Shown here piece by piece: positions 51,387-59,996 of a stretch of DNA of 64,000 nucleotides. Origin of the DNA: JADHLJ01 sp038146985. GTDB lineage: Bacteria > Pseudomonadota > Alphaproteobacteria > Thalassobaculales > Thalassobaculaceae. The stretch's first letter is position 1. The number at the start of each line of letters is the position of its first letter. Made by a program: the position numbers and the translations under genes. Below the pieces are notes generated by a model. That model did no database searches. It saw only the letters and a program-made list of their open reading frames with translations, and was not told the DNA's origin. Location: positions 372,001 through 436,000 of the forward strand of contig JAYQSQ010000001.1 of assembly GCA_038146985.1 (NCBI GenBank), in the 5' to 3' direction.

Positions 51387-52226
51387 TCATCCCGGCGCCC
51401 AGCCATAGACCTTGGTCAGGCTTCCGCCCATGAGCATCGCCCGCTCGTCATCAGAGATTTCCTTGGTCATCCGGAACGGCTCCACGGCCTGCTTGTAGGT
51501 CAAGAGATGGATCGCCCGGGTCCAATCGGTACCCCAGATGCAGCGCTCCATGCCGAAGGCCTTGAAGATCCGGCCCAACGGCGCCCAGATGTCGTCATAG
51601 GGATAGGGCTGGTGCGAAAGGGTGCAGGCACCGCTGATCTTGATGGCGATGTTGTCGTGGTCGGCCAGTTTCAGGATCTTCGGCAGATCGCCGAAGGGAT
51701 TTTCCGGCGCCGGCGGCTCGAACGGCTGCCTTAGGCCCACATGGTCGATGACCAGTTGGGTGTTCGGGCTGCTAGCGGCCATCTCGGCAGCCTTGTCGAG
51801 CAGGCCCCAGCACAGCAGATTGATCGGAAGCGAATGCTGGGCGGCGGCCTTCAGAACCGTCTTGATGCCCGGGTCATCGGGGCTGAGCGAGGAATCGCCG
51901 TGGGTCAGCATGATCCGAATGCCGATAGTGCCGTCGCGCTTTGCCCATTCGGCGATGGTTTCCGTGACCGCGGGATCGGTCGGGTCGACCGGCTTGATCA
52001 GCGCGAAACGGGTCGGGTGAGCGGCGTGGACGTCGATCGCGTAGCTCGCGTCATAGCGGTACATGGAGAAAGGCGAGACCAGGATCGCGCCGTCCACGCC
52101 GACGGCATCCATGGCTTTCACCATGTCGTCCCCGGTCACCTCGGGCGGGCCGGCGAGATGGCCGATCCAGGGCCGTTCGGGACGGTCGCGTTCATAGGCG
52201 TGGACTTGGGCGTCGATGATGGGCAT
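51387..52226 (-). CDS. Amidohydrolase family protein
   Basis: The 279-residue protein has the amidohydrolase-2 (PF04909) pattern MPIIDAQVHAY, the DHVGLRQP strand end and the late WGTDWTR metal-ligand aspartate, typical of lactonase- and decarboxylase-type members. Its start at 52226 is chosen because AGGA lies about 8 bases upstream. It is divergent from the TauD-type dioxygenase gene across a 183-bp gap. Confidence 0.85.
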   Translation of the reverse strand: MPIIDAQVHAYERDRPERPWIGHLAGPPEVTGDDMVKAMDAVGVDGAILVSPFSMYRYDASYAIDVHAAHPTRFALIKPVDPTDPAVTETIAEWAKRDGTIGIRIMLTHGDSSLSPDDPGIKTVLKAAAQHSLPINLLCWGLLDKAAEMAASSPNTQLVIDHVGLRQPFEPPAPENPFGDLPKILKLADHDNIAIKISGACTLSHQPYPYDDIWAPLGRIFKAFGMERCIWGTDWTRAIHLLTYKQAVEPFRMTKEISDDERAMLMGGSLTKVYGWAPG

Positions 52227-52409
52227 GGCGGTCATCCTGCTGTTGGCCGTCAAGCGTGCAATGAATTGTCGGCGCCTAGCAACCGATTCCGTGATTACGT
52301 GCGTGATCTGGGAGCGCCGATGCTTTTCCGTGGAGTTCCCTGGGGCCGGGAGGCATTATCTCAGCCGTCCGGCCGTCGTCCCGGCCCGTGCAATGAGGGC
52401 GGATCGTTT

Positions 52410-53282
52410 ATGACCCAGCCATCCAAGATCGAGATTCGTCCCAGCGGCGCGGCGCTCGGTGCCGAGGTCGTCGGGCTGGATCTGTCGGGAGAGATCAGCG
52501 ACGCCGCCTTCCGCGTCGTTCTCAAGGCCTGGGCCGATCACCTGGTGTTGCGGTTTCGGGATCAGACGCTGGACGAGGCCGCGCTGCTGCGTTTCTCGAG
52601 GCGTTTCGGCGCCCTTGATCCCAACCCGACGCGCCCGGTCAACGTGCCGAACCATCCGGCCAGTAACGAGATCAACGTGATCTCGAATATCGTGGTGGAT
52701 GGCGTGCCGGTGGGCGGGCTCGGCAATGCCGAACTCGTCTGGCACCAGGACATGAGCTACAAGCCGGTGCCGCCGAAAGCCAGCATTCTGTATGGCATGG
52801 AAACACCGCAAACCGGCGGCGATACCTGGTTCTACAATCTCTATGCAGCGTATGAGAGTTTGGAGCCGGAGCTTAAACAAAGGATCGCCAGCCTTTCCTG
52901 CAAGCATGACGCGACCCGCAATTCCGCCGGTCAGCTGCGGGCGGGATTCGAGGAGCACTATGCCAACAGTGACCGCCCCGGCGCGATCCACCCGCTGGTG
53001 ATCCGCCATCCCGATACCGGCCGCGCGGCGCTGCATCTCGGACGGCGGCCGAACGCCTGGATCGTCGGCCTGTCCGACGCCGAGAGTGACGCGCTCCTGG
53101 ATCGGCTCTGGGCGCATATCGAGAGCGGCGGTCATCATTGGGCCCAGCAATGGCGGCCGGGCGACCTGGTGATCTGGGACAACCGCTGTACCCTGCACCG
53201 CCGAGGTCCCCTTGATCCCGCGCAGCGCCGTCTGATGTACCGGACCCAGGTCGGTGGCGGCGAGGCGCCGGTCGCGGCCTGA
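52410..53282 (+). CDS. TauD/TfdA family dioxygenase
   Basis: The 290-residue 2-oxoglutarate/Fe(II) enzyme has the metal-binding HxD (His112, Asp114 in WHQDMSY) and distal histidine in DNRCTLHRR (about His263), with the arginine of RRLMYRTQ for 2-oxoglutarate. The family hydroxylates taurine, alkylsulfonates, aryloxy acids and similar compounds. GAGGG lies 11 bases before the ATG. The next gene, a luciferase-like monooxygenase, starts 36 bp downstream. Confidence 0.9.
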   Translation: MTQPSKIEIRPSGAALGAEVVGLDLSGEISDAAFRVVLKAWADHLVLRFRDQTLDEAALLRFSRRFGALDPNPTRPVNVPNHPASNEINVISNIVVDGVPVGGLGNAELVWHQDMSYKPVPPKASILYGMETPQTGGDTWFYNLYAAYESLEPELKQRIASLSCKHDATRNSAGQLRAGFEEHYANSDRPGAIHPLVIRHPDTGRAALHLGRRPNAWIVGLSDAESDALLDRLWAHIESGGHHWAQQWRPGDLVIWDNRCTLHRRGPLDPAQRRLMYRTQVGGGEAPVAA

Positions 53283-53317
53283 CTGCGGCGCCGGCCAGCC
53301 ATGGAGCCACAGCGCCG

Positions 53318-54628
53318 ATGACCCGCCGCCATCTGCATCTTAACCTTTTCATTCACAGCCGAGGTCATCACGAGGCCTCTTGGCGGCATCCGGATGCCTC
53401 GCCGCTTTCGGTCTTCGACATCCGCTACTACCAGGACCTGGCGGCCAGGGCGGAGGCCGGATGCTTCGACTCGATCTTCCTGGCGGATCAGCTGGCGCTG
53501 GGGGACGACATCGTCAAGGGGCCGCGCACCGGGCTGGAGCCGGTCACCTTGCTGGCCGCTTTGGCGACCACGACGAGCCGCATCGGACTGATCGCGACCG
53601 CGTCTACCACCTATACCGAGCCCTACAATCTGGCGCGCCAGTTCGCTTCCATCGACCATATCAGCGGCGGCAGGGTGGGCTGGAACATCGTCACCTCCTG
53701 GCTCGCGGCGGCGGCGGAGAATTACGGCGACGGCAAGCCGGTCAGCCATGCCGACCGCTATGCCCGGGGCGAGGAGTTCATGGCCGTGGTCAAGGCGCTG
53801 TGGGCAAGCTGGGATGGCGATGCCGTCATCGACGATCGCGAGGCCGGGATCTACACGCGTCCCGGGGCCGTGCGGCGGATCGATCACGAGGGCGCGTTCT
53901 ACCGCGTGGCCGGCCCGCTCAACGTGCCGCGCGGCCCGCAAGGCCGTCCGGTGCTGGTCCAGGCGGGATCGTCGGAGACCGGACGCGACTTTGCGGCACG
54001 GCACGCCGAGGCGATCTTCACCGCGCAGATGGAGAAGGCGACGGCCCAGGAATTCTACAAGGATCTGAAGGCGCGGGTCGTTGCCGCCGGGCGTTCGGTC
54101 GATCAGGCCCTCATCCTGCCGGGGCTGAGCCCGGTGATCGGCGGCACTGAGGCCGAAGCGCGCCGCATCGCCGACGACCTCGGAGCGCTGACCGATCCCG
54201 AGGTCGGCCGCAAGCGCATGTCGGCCCGCTTCGGCGGCCATGACTTCTCGCATCTGCCCTTGGACAGACCGCTGTCGGCTGAGGATTTCCCCGATCCCGA
54301 AACCATCCAGGCGGCCCGCAGTAGGACCGAGGTGATTGTCGGCCTTGTCCGGCGGGAGAAACCAACCCTGCGCCAGCTTCTCGCCATGCTCGCCGGCGCG
54401 CGCGGCCATCACGTCTTCACCGGTACGCCGGAGCAGGTCGCCGACCTGATGATGGACTGGTTCGAGGACGGCGCCGCCGACGGTTTCAACATCATGCCGC
54501 CGATCCTGCCGAGCATGCTTGAGGTCTTCATTGCCGAAGTGATCCCGATCCTGCGGCGGCGTGGGGTGTTCCGCTCCCAATACGAGGGCGAGACTCTGAG
54601 AGCACATTACGGGTTGCGGATGCCCTGA
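53318..54628 (+). CDS. LLM class flavin-dependent monooxygenase (NtaA/SnaA/DmoA family)
   Basis: The 436-residue protein has the long-form luciferase-like pattern: FIHSRGHHEASWRHP near the start, GLIATASTTYTEPYNLARQF, the SGGRVGWNIVTSW motif, and VLVQAGSSETGRDFAA. NtaA-family enzymes oxidise nitrilotriacetate, dimethyl sulfide and related compounds with FMNH2 supplied by a reductase. Position next to a TauD-type dioxygenase suggests sulfonate or thioether use, which is inference. Confidence 0.88.
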   Translation: MTRRHLHLNLFIHSRGHHEASWRHPDASPLSVFDIRYYQDLAARAEAGCFDSIFLADQLALGDDIVKGPRTGLEPVTLLAALATTTSRIGLIATASTTYTEPYNLARQFASIDHISGGRVGWNIVTSWLAAAAENYGDGKPVSHADRYARGEEFMAVVKALWASWDGDAVIDDREAGIYTRPGAVRRIDHEGAFYRVAGPLNVPRGPQGRPVLVQAGSSETGRDFAARHAEAIFTAQMEKATAQEFYKDLKARVVAAGRSVDQALILPGLSPVIGGTEAEARRIADDLGALTDPEVGRKRMSARFGGHDFSHLPLDRPLSAEDFPDPETIQAARSRTEVIVGLVRREKPTLRQLLAMLAGARGHHVFTGTPEQVADLMMDWFEDGAADGFNIMPPILPSMLEVFIAEVIPILRRRGVFRSQYEGETLRAHYGLRMP

Positions 54629-54662
54629 ACCCCGATCTTGCTGGCTGAGTTTTGTTTGAGGT

Positions 54663-56186
54663 TCAGTCCAGGGTGAAAAGGTTCGCGCTCTCGCCGGCTA
54701 CGGCGATGCCGGCTTTCCCGACGCACTCCTCACGGGTCATGGCTTCCAGGACATCGCGTCCGCCCGCGACTTTCGCCAGAAAGCGCGGCGCGCCGGGGGC
54801 TTCCCTCTCTCCTAGCCTGCCGATGACGATCCCCTGTTCCGGCACGCCGTCGCGTCCGAAGGTGACGGTATAGGCCTCGATCCAGCCCTTGCCCCGGGGC
54901 CGCTCCTCCAGACGTGGCCGGGCCAGCGTGTCGATGCGCGGCTGATAGGCCGCCGGATCCTCGCGCCGCCAAGGTTTGTGCGGAGCGGGTTCGCTCGAAT
55001 AGATCCCGGCTGAATGCTTGCTGAGATAGCCGCCATTGGCGGTTACCAGTCCCCGGCTTCCCGGGTCCGCGCGCAGACGCTCCGCCATCGCCGCGATGGC
55101 GTTCATCGAGTAGTTGTTCCCGGCGCCGCCGTGAAAGGGCAGGCCGCCGGTGACGGTGAGAGGACGGGGATCGTCTTCGCCGAGGCCGAGCTTGATCCTG
55201 GCGATCTCGACCGCCGAGGGGAAGCAGGAATAAAGGTCGAAATGGTCGATGTCCTCGATGGTGCATCGGGCCATGGCGAGCGCCCGCTCCGCCATCACCC
55301 GGATCGCCGGGCTTGAGCAATAGTTGGTCCGCTCCGAAACATGCCAGATCTCCGTGGTATCCGCGCAGCCGTGGAGATGGATCCACTGGTCTTCCGCGAT
55401 CCCCAGCGTCCGGGCATGTCCGGCCGAGGTGAGAAGCAGGGCCGCCGACTGGTTGATCTGATTCATGGCGTTCATGAATTTGGTATAGGGCCAGCCGACG
55501 AAGCGATTGCCCGACCCCGGCGTCGCGATTTCCTCCGCACCGCGTCGGTTGCGGAACCAGGCATGTGGCGAGGCGCTCGCGATGGCGCTGAAGTCCGCGA
55601 AAAGTCGTCCCATCCGGGCCTGGTGTTCGTCGATGGAGCGGCCGAGACGCGCCCTCAGCGCGGTTTCGAACAGCGGATAGACATGCGCGGCCTGCCAGAT
55701 GCCATGGGCCCGCTCATGGCTGCTTGCCATTGCCCGGTCCGGCCAGATCAGGTCGGGATCGCTGTCCGATGGGCGATCCCAATCCGGTTTCGTCCCCGAT
55801 TTGATCAGCCGCCGGGCGTTGTCGATCGCTTCGGCGCCAGTCAGCAGGACCAGACGATGGCGCCCCTCGGCGATCGCCTCGCAGAACAGGTTCACCAGGC
55901 CTTGCGGCGCGTTGCCGCCATCAGGCGTGAGCCAGCGTTTGGCCCCGGTCGCCCCCAGCGCCTTCGCCAAGGCCTCAGGCGTGTTGCGCATGGGTTCTCG
56001 AAAGCTTTTGACGACCACCAGGGCGTCGATATCCGTGAGGACGGCGTGACCGATCCCGGCATCCTCCGCCGCCAGTAGGGCGGCACGCTGCATCAGATCA
56101 AGCGGCGTGGAGAGCGCGTCCAGTGGCTCGTCGCGGACGGTGACCTGCCCGACGCCGACAAGGACGGGAATGTTCTCCGCGCTCAT
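54663..56186 (-). CDS. Thiolase-like protein (acetyl-CoA acetyltransferase family, TLP type)
   Basis: The 507-residue protein has a thiolase fold: VLVGVGQV at the start, IDHFDLYSCFPSAVEIARI in the middle, and GLPFHGGAGNNYSMNAIAAM toward the end. The expected nucleophilic cysteine is missing: the region that would read NxxCASG reads GGNAPQG. The C-terminal extension (TLARPRLEERPRGKGWIEAYTV) is the TLP1-type add-on of thiolase-like proteins. It is likely a non-cleaving, acyl-CoA-binding relative. Its start overlaps the stop of the acyl-CoA synthetase gene by four bases. Confidence 0.87.
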   Translation of the reverse strand: MSAENIPVLVGVGQVTVRDEPLDALSTPLDLMQRAALLAAEDAGIGHAVLTDIDALVVVKSFREPMRNTPEALAKALGATGAKRWLTPDGGNAPQGLVNLFCEAIAEGRHRLVLLTGAEAIDNARRLIKSGTKPDWDRPSDSDPDLIWPDRAMASSHERAHGIWQAAHVYPLFETALRARLGRSIDEHQARMGRLFADFSAIASASPHAWFRNRRGAEEIATPGSGNRFVGWPYTKFMNAMNQINQSAALLLTSAGHARTLGIAEDQWIHLHGCADTTEIWHVSERTNYCSSPAIRVMAERALAMARCTIEDIDHFDLYSCFPSAVEIARIKLGLGEDDPRPLTVTGGLPFHGGAGNNYSMNAIAAMAERLRADPGSRGLVTANGGYLSKHSAGIYSSEPAPHKPWRREDPAAYQPRIDTLARPRLEERPRGKGWIEAYTVTFGRDGVPEQGIVIGRLGEREAPGAPRFLAKVAGGRDVLEAMTREECVGKAGIAVAGESANLFTLD

Positions 56187-57823
56187 CTGGCCTCGCCTGC
56201 CACGGATTGCGCCCAGCGGTTGTCGGTCTTGCCGCTCGGGCCACGCTGCACCTTCTCGACGAACAGCCAGGCCTTGGGCAGCTTGAAGCGCGCGATGTGG
56301 CGGGCCGCCTCCGCCGCCAAGGCCAAGCGGTCCGGCGTCGAGCCCGGCGATAGCTCGACGATGGCGACGACCTCCTGACCCCAGCGTGGGCTCGGCCGGC
56401 TGGTGACCGTGACGTCGGCGACGCCGGGGTGGTGTTTGATCGCGTGTTCGACTTCCTCGGCGAAAATCTTCTCTCCCCCGGAATTGATCGTGAAGGAGTC
56501 CCGGCCATGAAATTCGATATCGCCATTGGCAAGAAGCCGGACACGGTCGCCGCCGATCAGATAGCGGACGCCGCCGATCTCGGGGAAGGTCCCCCGCGTC
56601 CTGGCCTCGTCACCGAGATAGCCGAGCGGTACGGCGCCCCGTTTGGCGATCCAGCCGAGCCCCGCGTGGCCGGGTTTGAGTTCCGTGCGCAGGTCATCGG
56701 CGAGAACCACGGTCGCCGGCGAGGACTGGAAGCGGGCTCCGTCGACCGCGCCGCCGGGTTCGCTGATCCGCATTCCCTGTGGGCCCGATTCCGACGACCC
56801 GAAGGCATCCACTAACCGGACCCGGGGAAGCGTCGTCAGCAGTGCCGCCTTGACCGCCGGCGAGAGGATCGCGCCGGTGTTGTAGAGCAGGCGCAGGCTA
56901 CTCGCGTCATAGGCGCCGCGCTGGAGTTCGTCCAACAGAGGGCGGCCGTAGGCGTCGCCTATGATCAGCAGCATGTCGACTCGGTGGCGCTCTACGGACC
57001 GCAGCAGGTCTGTGGAGTCCATATGCTCGACCTGGTCCTGGATGACCACGGTATTGCCGCCCAACAGCGCCGAGAGCGCGACCTGGCAGCCGGCGCCGTG
57101 CATGAAGGGCGGAGCGGGCAGGTTGCGGCGCTGCTTCTGCCCGCGCGCGCGCTCGGCGAAGGCGTCGACGGTCTCGAGCGCGGTCCCGTCCAGGGTCCGG
57201 CCGTTGAGGTTCTCTCGGATCGAGTCTTCCTGGCGCCAGAGCACGCCTTTCGGCATGCCGGTGGTGCCTCCGGTATAGGTGCAATAGATGTCGTCCGGCG
57301 AACAGGTCGCGGCGACCGGCTCCACTGACGCGGAGGCAAGAGCCGCCTCATAGTCGACCGCGCCGGGCAGAAGCGGCGCCCCGGTACCGTCATCCACCTG
57401 AATGAGCAGCCGGATCGAGGGAATGTCCTCCAGCACCGGCGCCAGGGCTTCGGCGAACCGTGCCTGATAGATGACGGCCGTGGGCGTCGCGTCCCGGAAA
57501 AGATACCGAAGCTCGTCGCCGACATAGCGGTAGTTGACGTTGAACGGGACCGCACGGGCCTTGAAGGCACCGATCATCGCCTCGAGATAGGCGGGCCCGT
57601 TATACATCAGCAGACCCACCAGATCCTGGCCGACCTCCCAGTTGCGCAGGGCCGACCGCTCGGACCGGATCGTGACGCCGCGAGCAAGCAGGAAATTGGC
57701 GAGGCGCCGGGTCCGCTCGGTCAGCGCTGCGTAGGACAAACGCCGGTCGCCCATGACGATGGCGTCGCGGTCCGGCACCACCGCCGCGACCGCCTCCTGG
57801 ATCGAGGCGATGGTAATGCTCAT
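56183..57823 (-). CDS. Acyl-CoA synthetase (AMP-forming)
   Basis: The 546-residue adenylate-forming enzyme has the P-loop TYTGGTTGMPKG at 182-193, DAFGSSESG, the hinge GRDSFTINSGGEKIFAEEVE, and a terminal Lys532 in PSGKTDNRW, giving a complete FadD3/FadD-like ligase. The start at 57823 is preferred; the longer ORF runs through the nitronate monooxygenase gene. It activates a carboxylic acid to acyl-CoA. It lies between the nitronate monooxygenase and thiolase-like genes in one leftward operon. Confidence 0.9.
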   Translation of the reverse strand: MSITIASIQEAVAAVVPDRDAIVMGDRRLSYAALTERTRRLANFLLARGVTIRSERSALRNWEVGQDLVGLLMYNGPAYLEAMIGAFKARAVPFNVNYRYVGDELRYLFRDATPTAVIYQARFAEALAPVLEDIPSIRLLIQVDDGTGAPLLPGAVDYEAALASASVEPVAATCSPDDIYCTYTGGTTGMPKGVLWRQEDSIRENLNGRTLDGTALETVDAFAERARGQKQRRNLPAPPFMHGAGCQVALSALLGGNTVVIQDQVEHMDSTDLLRSVERHRVDMLLIIGDAYGRPLLDELQRGAYDASSLRLLYNTGAILSPAVKAALLTTLPRVRLVDAFGSSESGPQGMRISEPGGAVDGARFQSSPATVVLADDLRTELKPGHAGLGWIAKRGAVPLGYLGDEARTRGTFPEIGGVRYLIGGDRVRLLANGDIEFHGRDSFTINSGGEKIFAEEVEHAIKHHPGVADVTVTSRPSPRWGQEVVAIVELSPGSTPDRLALAAEAARHIARFKLPKAWLFVEKVQRGPSGKTDNRWAQSVAGEAR

Positions 57824-57843
57824 GACGTCAGGACGGCTCCGGT

Positions 57844-58995
57844 CTAGGACTCGGGGTCGGAGACGAAGCCACCGAGCCGTTCCGTTGCCGCAAGGAAGTC
57901 CTCCATGAATTCCCGGACCACGTCGCGGGTGCTTTGGGTATGGTTCATGAGACCGACGCCCTGGCCGACGAAGTAGGAAGCGAGTTCCCTGGCGCCGGCA
58001 TGGCCACCCTCGGCCAGCCGGTTGATCCGGTCCATCGCCGGCTCGACGACGATCGATTGCAGCGGCATCGGTAACGGTTCCGGTGCCGCATCGCTTTCCC
58101 AGGCATCGGTCCAGGCCGAACGCAATTGCCGCGACGGCTTGCCGGTACGGGCGCGCGAGCGGACCGTGTCCCGCGCGGTGGCGTCGAGCATCTTCTGTTT
58201 CACCACCGGCGAGGTCTCGGCCTCGGCCGTGGTAAGCCAGACCGAACCGGTCCAGGCGCCGTCCGCGCCCATCGCCATGCACGCCGCCATCTGCCGTCCG
58301 GTGACGATGCCACCGGCGGCGAGGATCGGCACGTCCGAGACCGGCCGTACCGCAGCCACCACCTCCGGAACCAGGACCAGGGTCGAAACCTCGCCGCAAT
58401 GGCCGCCGGCTTCGGTGCCGCAGACCACGAGAACATCGACCCCGGCCGCGACCTGTTTCAAGGCATGTTCCTTGGCGCCGACCAGGGCCGCGACCGGTAC
58501 GTTGTGGGTCCGTGCGCGCTCCAGCATATAGGCGGGAGGCGGTCCCAGCGCGTTGGCGATCAGCCGGACCGGGTGCGAGAAGGCGACATCCAGCAGAGCG
58601 TTGGCGCCGTCGTCCCGCATGTTCGTGTTGAGCCGAGTGCCGCGGATCATCGTGTGCTCGTCCAGCGTGCCGCCGTCGATGCCGTGATCCTCGAAAATTT
58701 GCGATACGAAGCGCTTGTGCTCTTCCGGAACCCGCGCGATCGCGTCGTTTCTCGACACTTCGCGGCCCTTGGCCTCCATGGTCATCGGCACGATCAGGTC
58801 GACCCCGTAGGGCTTGCCGTCCACATGGTCGTCGATCCAGGCGAGTTCCGCCTCGAGCTTGCCGGGGCCGGTTCCCGCGGCGCCGAACACGCCCATGCCG
58901 CCGGCCTTGGAAACCTCGGCGACGACATCGCGGCAATGGGAGAAGGCGATAAGCGGGAACTCGATGCCCAGAAGATCGCAGATTGCTGAACGCAT
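57844..58995 (-). CDS. Nitronate monooxygenase family protein (2-nitropropane dioxygenase type)
   Basis: The 383-residue FMN TIM-barrel protein has MRSAICDLLGIEFPLIAF, the GGMGVFGAAG loop, the VCGTEAGGHCGEVS motif and ILAAGGIVTGRQMAACMAMGA. This is the NMO/2-nitropropane dioxygenase family, several members of which act in fatty-acyl or aromatic degradation and not on nitroalkanes. The ATG at 58995 has GGAG 8 bases upstream. Its gap to the acyl-CoA synthetase gene is 20 bp, so one operon is likely. Confidence 0.87.
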   Translation of the reverse strand: MRSAICDLLGIEFPLIAFSHCRDVVAEVSKAGGMGVFGAAGTGPGKLEAELAWIDDHVDGKPYGVDLIVPMTMEAKGREVSRNDAIARVPEEHKRFVSQIFEDHGIDGGTLDEHTMIRGTRLNTNMRDDGANALLDVAFSHPVRLIANALGPPPAYMLERARTHNVPVAALVGAKEHALKQVAAGVDVLVVCGTEAGGHCGEVSTLVLVPEVVAAVRPVSDVPILAAGGIVTGRQMAACMAMGADGAWTGSVWLTTAEAETSPVVKQKMLDATARDTVRSRARTGKPSRQLRSAWTDAWESDAAPEPLPMPLQSIVVEPAMDRINRLAEGGHAGARELASYFVGQGVGLMNHTQSTRDVVREFMEDFLAATERLGGFVSDPES

Positions 58996-59334
58996 GGGCC
59001 GACTCCAGCGTGAGGCGTGTGAAGTTACTAAACACCCCGGCGCGGCAAGGTTCAATACGAACCGCCTTGCCTTGACCGGTTGCTTGGTCCGTATGAAGGT
59101 TCGCGCGCGCGGATGGATCCTGCGTATCGGTCCCGATTTTACTTTGGTCCCGGGATTGGTCTCATATGCCTGAAGGTTTGTATTTTGGATTTTATATAAT
59201 TTCTTTGTTTCGAGTGTCACGATTCTAGTGGGCAAAAAATCACCTTGACACAGCGAGTCTTTACCGGTTCTTCTGATTCGTGTAGATTAACCAACGGTTA
59301 AGCAATTCTGGAATGTCTAGAAGAGGACCGGCCA
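58996..59334. other. Divergent AT-rich regulatory region with CtrA-type box
   Basis: The part 59160-59330 is markedly AT-richer than the window. It holds the CtrA-type box at 59287-59301 and an isolated TTGACA at 59245-59250 with no good -10 at normal spacing. Both the small-gene pair to the right and the nitronate monooxygenase operon to the left may be controlled from here. No gene seen. Confidence 0.6.
59287..59301 (+). promoter_or_regulatory. CtrA-type box upstream of the small-gene pair
   Basis: TTAACCAACGGTTAA is a perfect TTAA-N7-TTAA and also a palindrome with arms TTAACC and GGTTAA. It ends 33 bp before the GTG start at 59335, in the AT-rich upstream region, a typical position for a CtrA-activated or CtrA-repressed promoter. 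Confidence 0.65.
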
Positions 59335-59670
59335 GTGGGGGTTTTTGATTTTCTGAAGGACAATGCCGTCAAGAAGCCGGTGCCGTCCCGCGCCGAGGCC
59401 ATGCAAAGCATTCGGGCCAAAGGCAAGCAGGAATCACGAGGAACCATCAAGGTGGACAGCTTCACCTTCAATGTTCGTGATTACAATCTTAGAGGCTTTA
59501 TTATCGAACCTTACGACAAGGATATCCTTGCCAAGGGTCAAAGGTTCAAGTTTGACATGAAGTGCTCGAAGGACGCTCACGTGATGGAGGGGCGGGCCGA
59601 GGCAGTGGTCACGAAGATTGCCAACGGCGCGCTTGCCGCATCCTTCACGATCAAGCCGTCCGGCGCCTGA
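59335..59670 (+). CDS. Small protein with possible PilZ-like fold
   Basis: The 111-residue protein starts at GTG 59335, with GAGGA 8-10 bases upstream. After a basic N-terminal helix, ESRGTIKVDSFTFNVRDYNLRGFIIE is reminiscent of the PilZ strand pattern, in which RDYNLRGF would stand for the D-x-S-x-x-G loop, and GRAEAVVTKIANGALAASFTI resembles the closing strand. The usual RxxxR of c-di-GMP binding is not clear. PilZ assignment is tentative; function unknown. A CtrA-type box lies just upstream. Confidence 0.65.
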   Translation: MGVFDFLKDNAVKKPVPSRAEAMQSIRAKGKQESRGTIKVDSFTFNVRDYNLRGFIIEPYDKDILAKGQRFKFDMKCSKDAHVMEGRAEAVVTKIANGALAASFTIKPSGA

Positions 59671-59681
59671 GCGGGGCATAC

Positions 59682-59996
59682 GTGTTCTTTTTCAAATCCA
59701 AGAACAAGGCCGCCAAGAAAGCCAAACCGGCGGCGGTCAAGAAGCCGCCGATGTCCGAGGCGGAGCGGGACCGTGCCGGCATACTGATGATGATCCGCGG
59801 CATGCGGAAGAAAATCTCTCCGGACGTTCTTCTCGCGGCCGAACGCGCCGCGTTCAGTCAGATCGGCGAGGAAGCACCGGACCCGCCCGAGAACGACGCC
59901 TCGCGTCTGTTCAAGATGGCCATGAAGAATAACGGCGCGCGCCGGGCGGAAATCCTCGAACTGGTGGAACGGCGGGTCAACAAGCGCCTCCACTAA
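59682..59996 (+). CDS. Hypothetical protein, 104 residues, Lys/Ala-rich N-terminus
   Basis: The predicted GTG-start product begins VFFFKSKNKAAKKAKPA and continues with a helical, charged body (SEAERDRAGILMMIRGM, EILELVERRVNKRLH). No family recognised. It begins 11 bp after the PilZ-like candidate and should share its transcript and CtrA-type control. Its stop overlaps, in opposite orientation, the stop of the aminotransferase gene by four bases. The start choice is uncertain. Confidence 0.6.
   Translation: MFFFKSKNKAAKKAKPAAVKKPPMSEAERDRAGILMMIRGMRKKISPDVLLAAERAAFSQIGEEAPDPPENDASRLFKMAMKNNGARRAEILELVERRVNKRLH

Noticed and set aside
56183..59035. 950-codon minus frame that would fuse the acyl-CoA synthetase to upstream sequence
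   Set aside because: The first 400 codons are the nitronate monooxygenase gene read in a wrong phase, with no domain. The synthetase has its own ATG at 57823.
59245..59288. Sigma-70 promoter with TTGACA at 59245
   Set aside because: No -10 element at normal spacing; the nearest AT-rich candidate (TAGATT at 59283) is 32 bases away.
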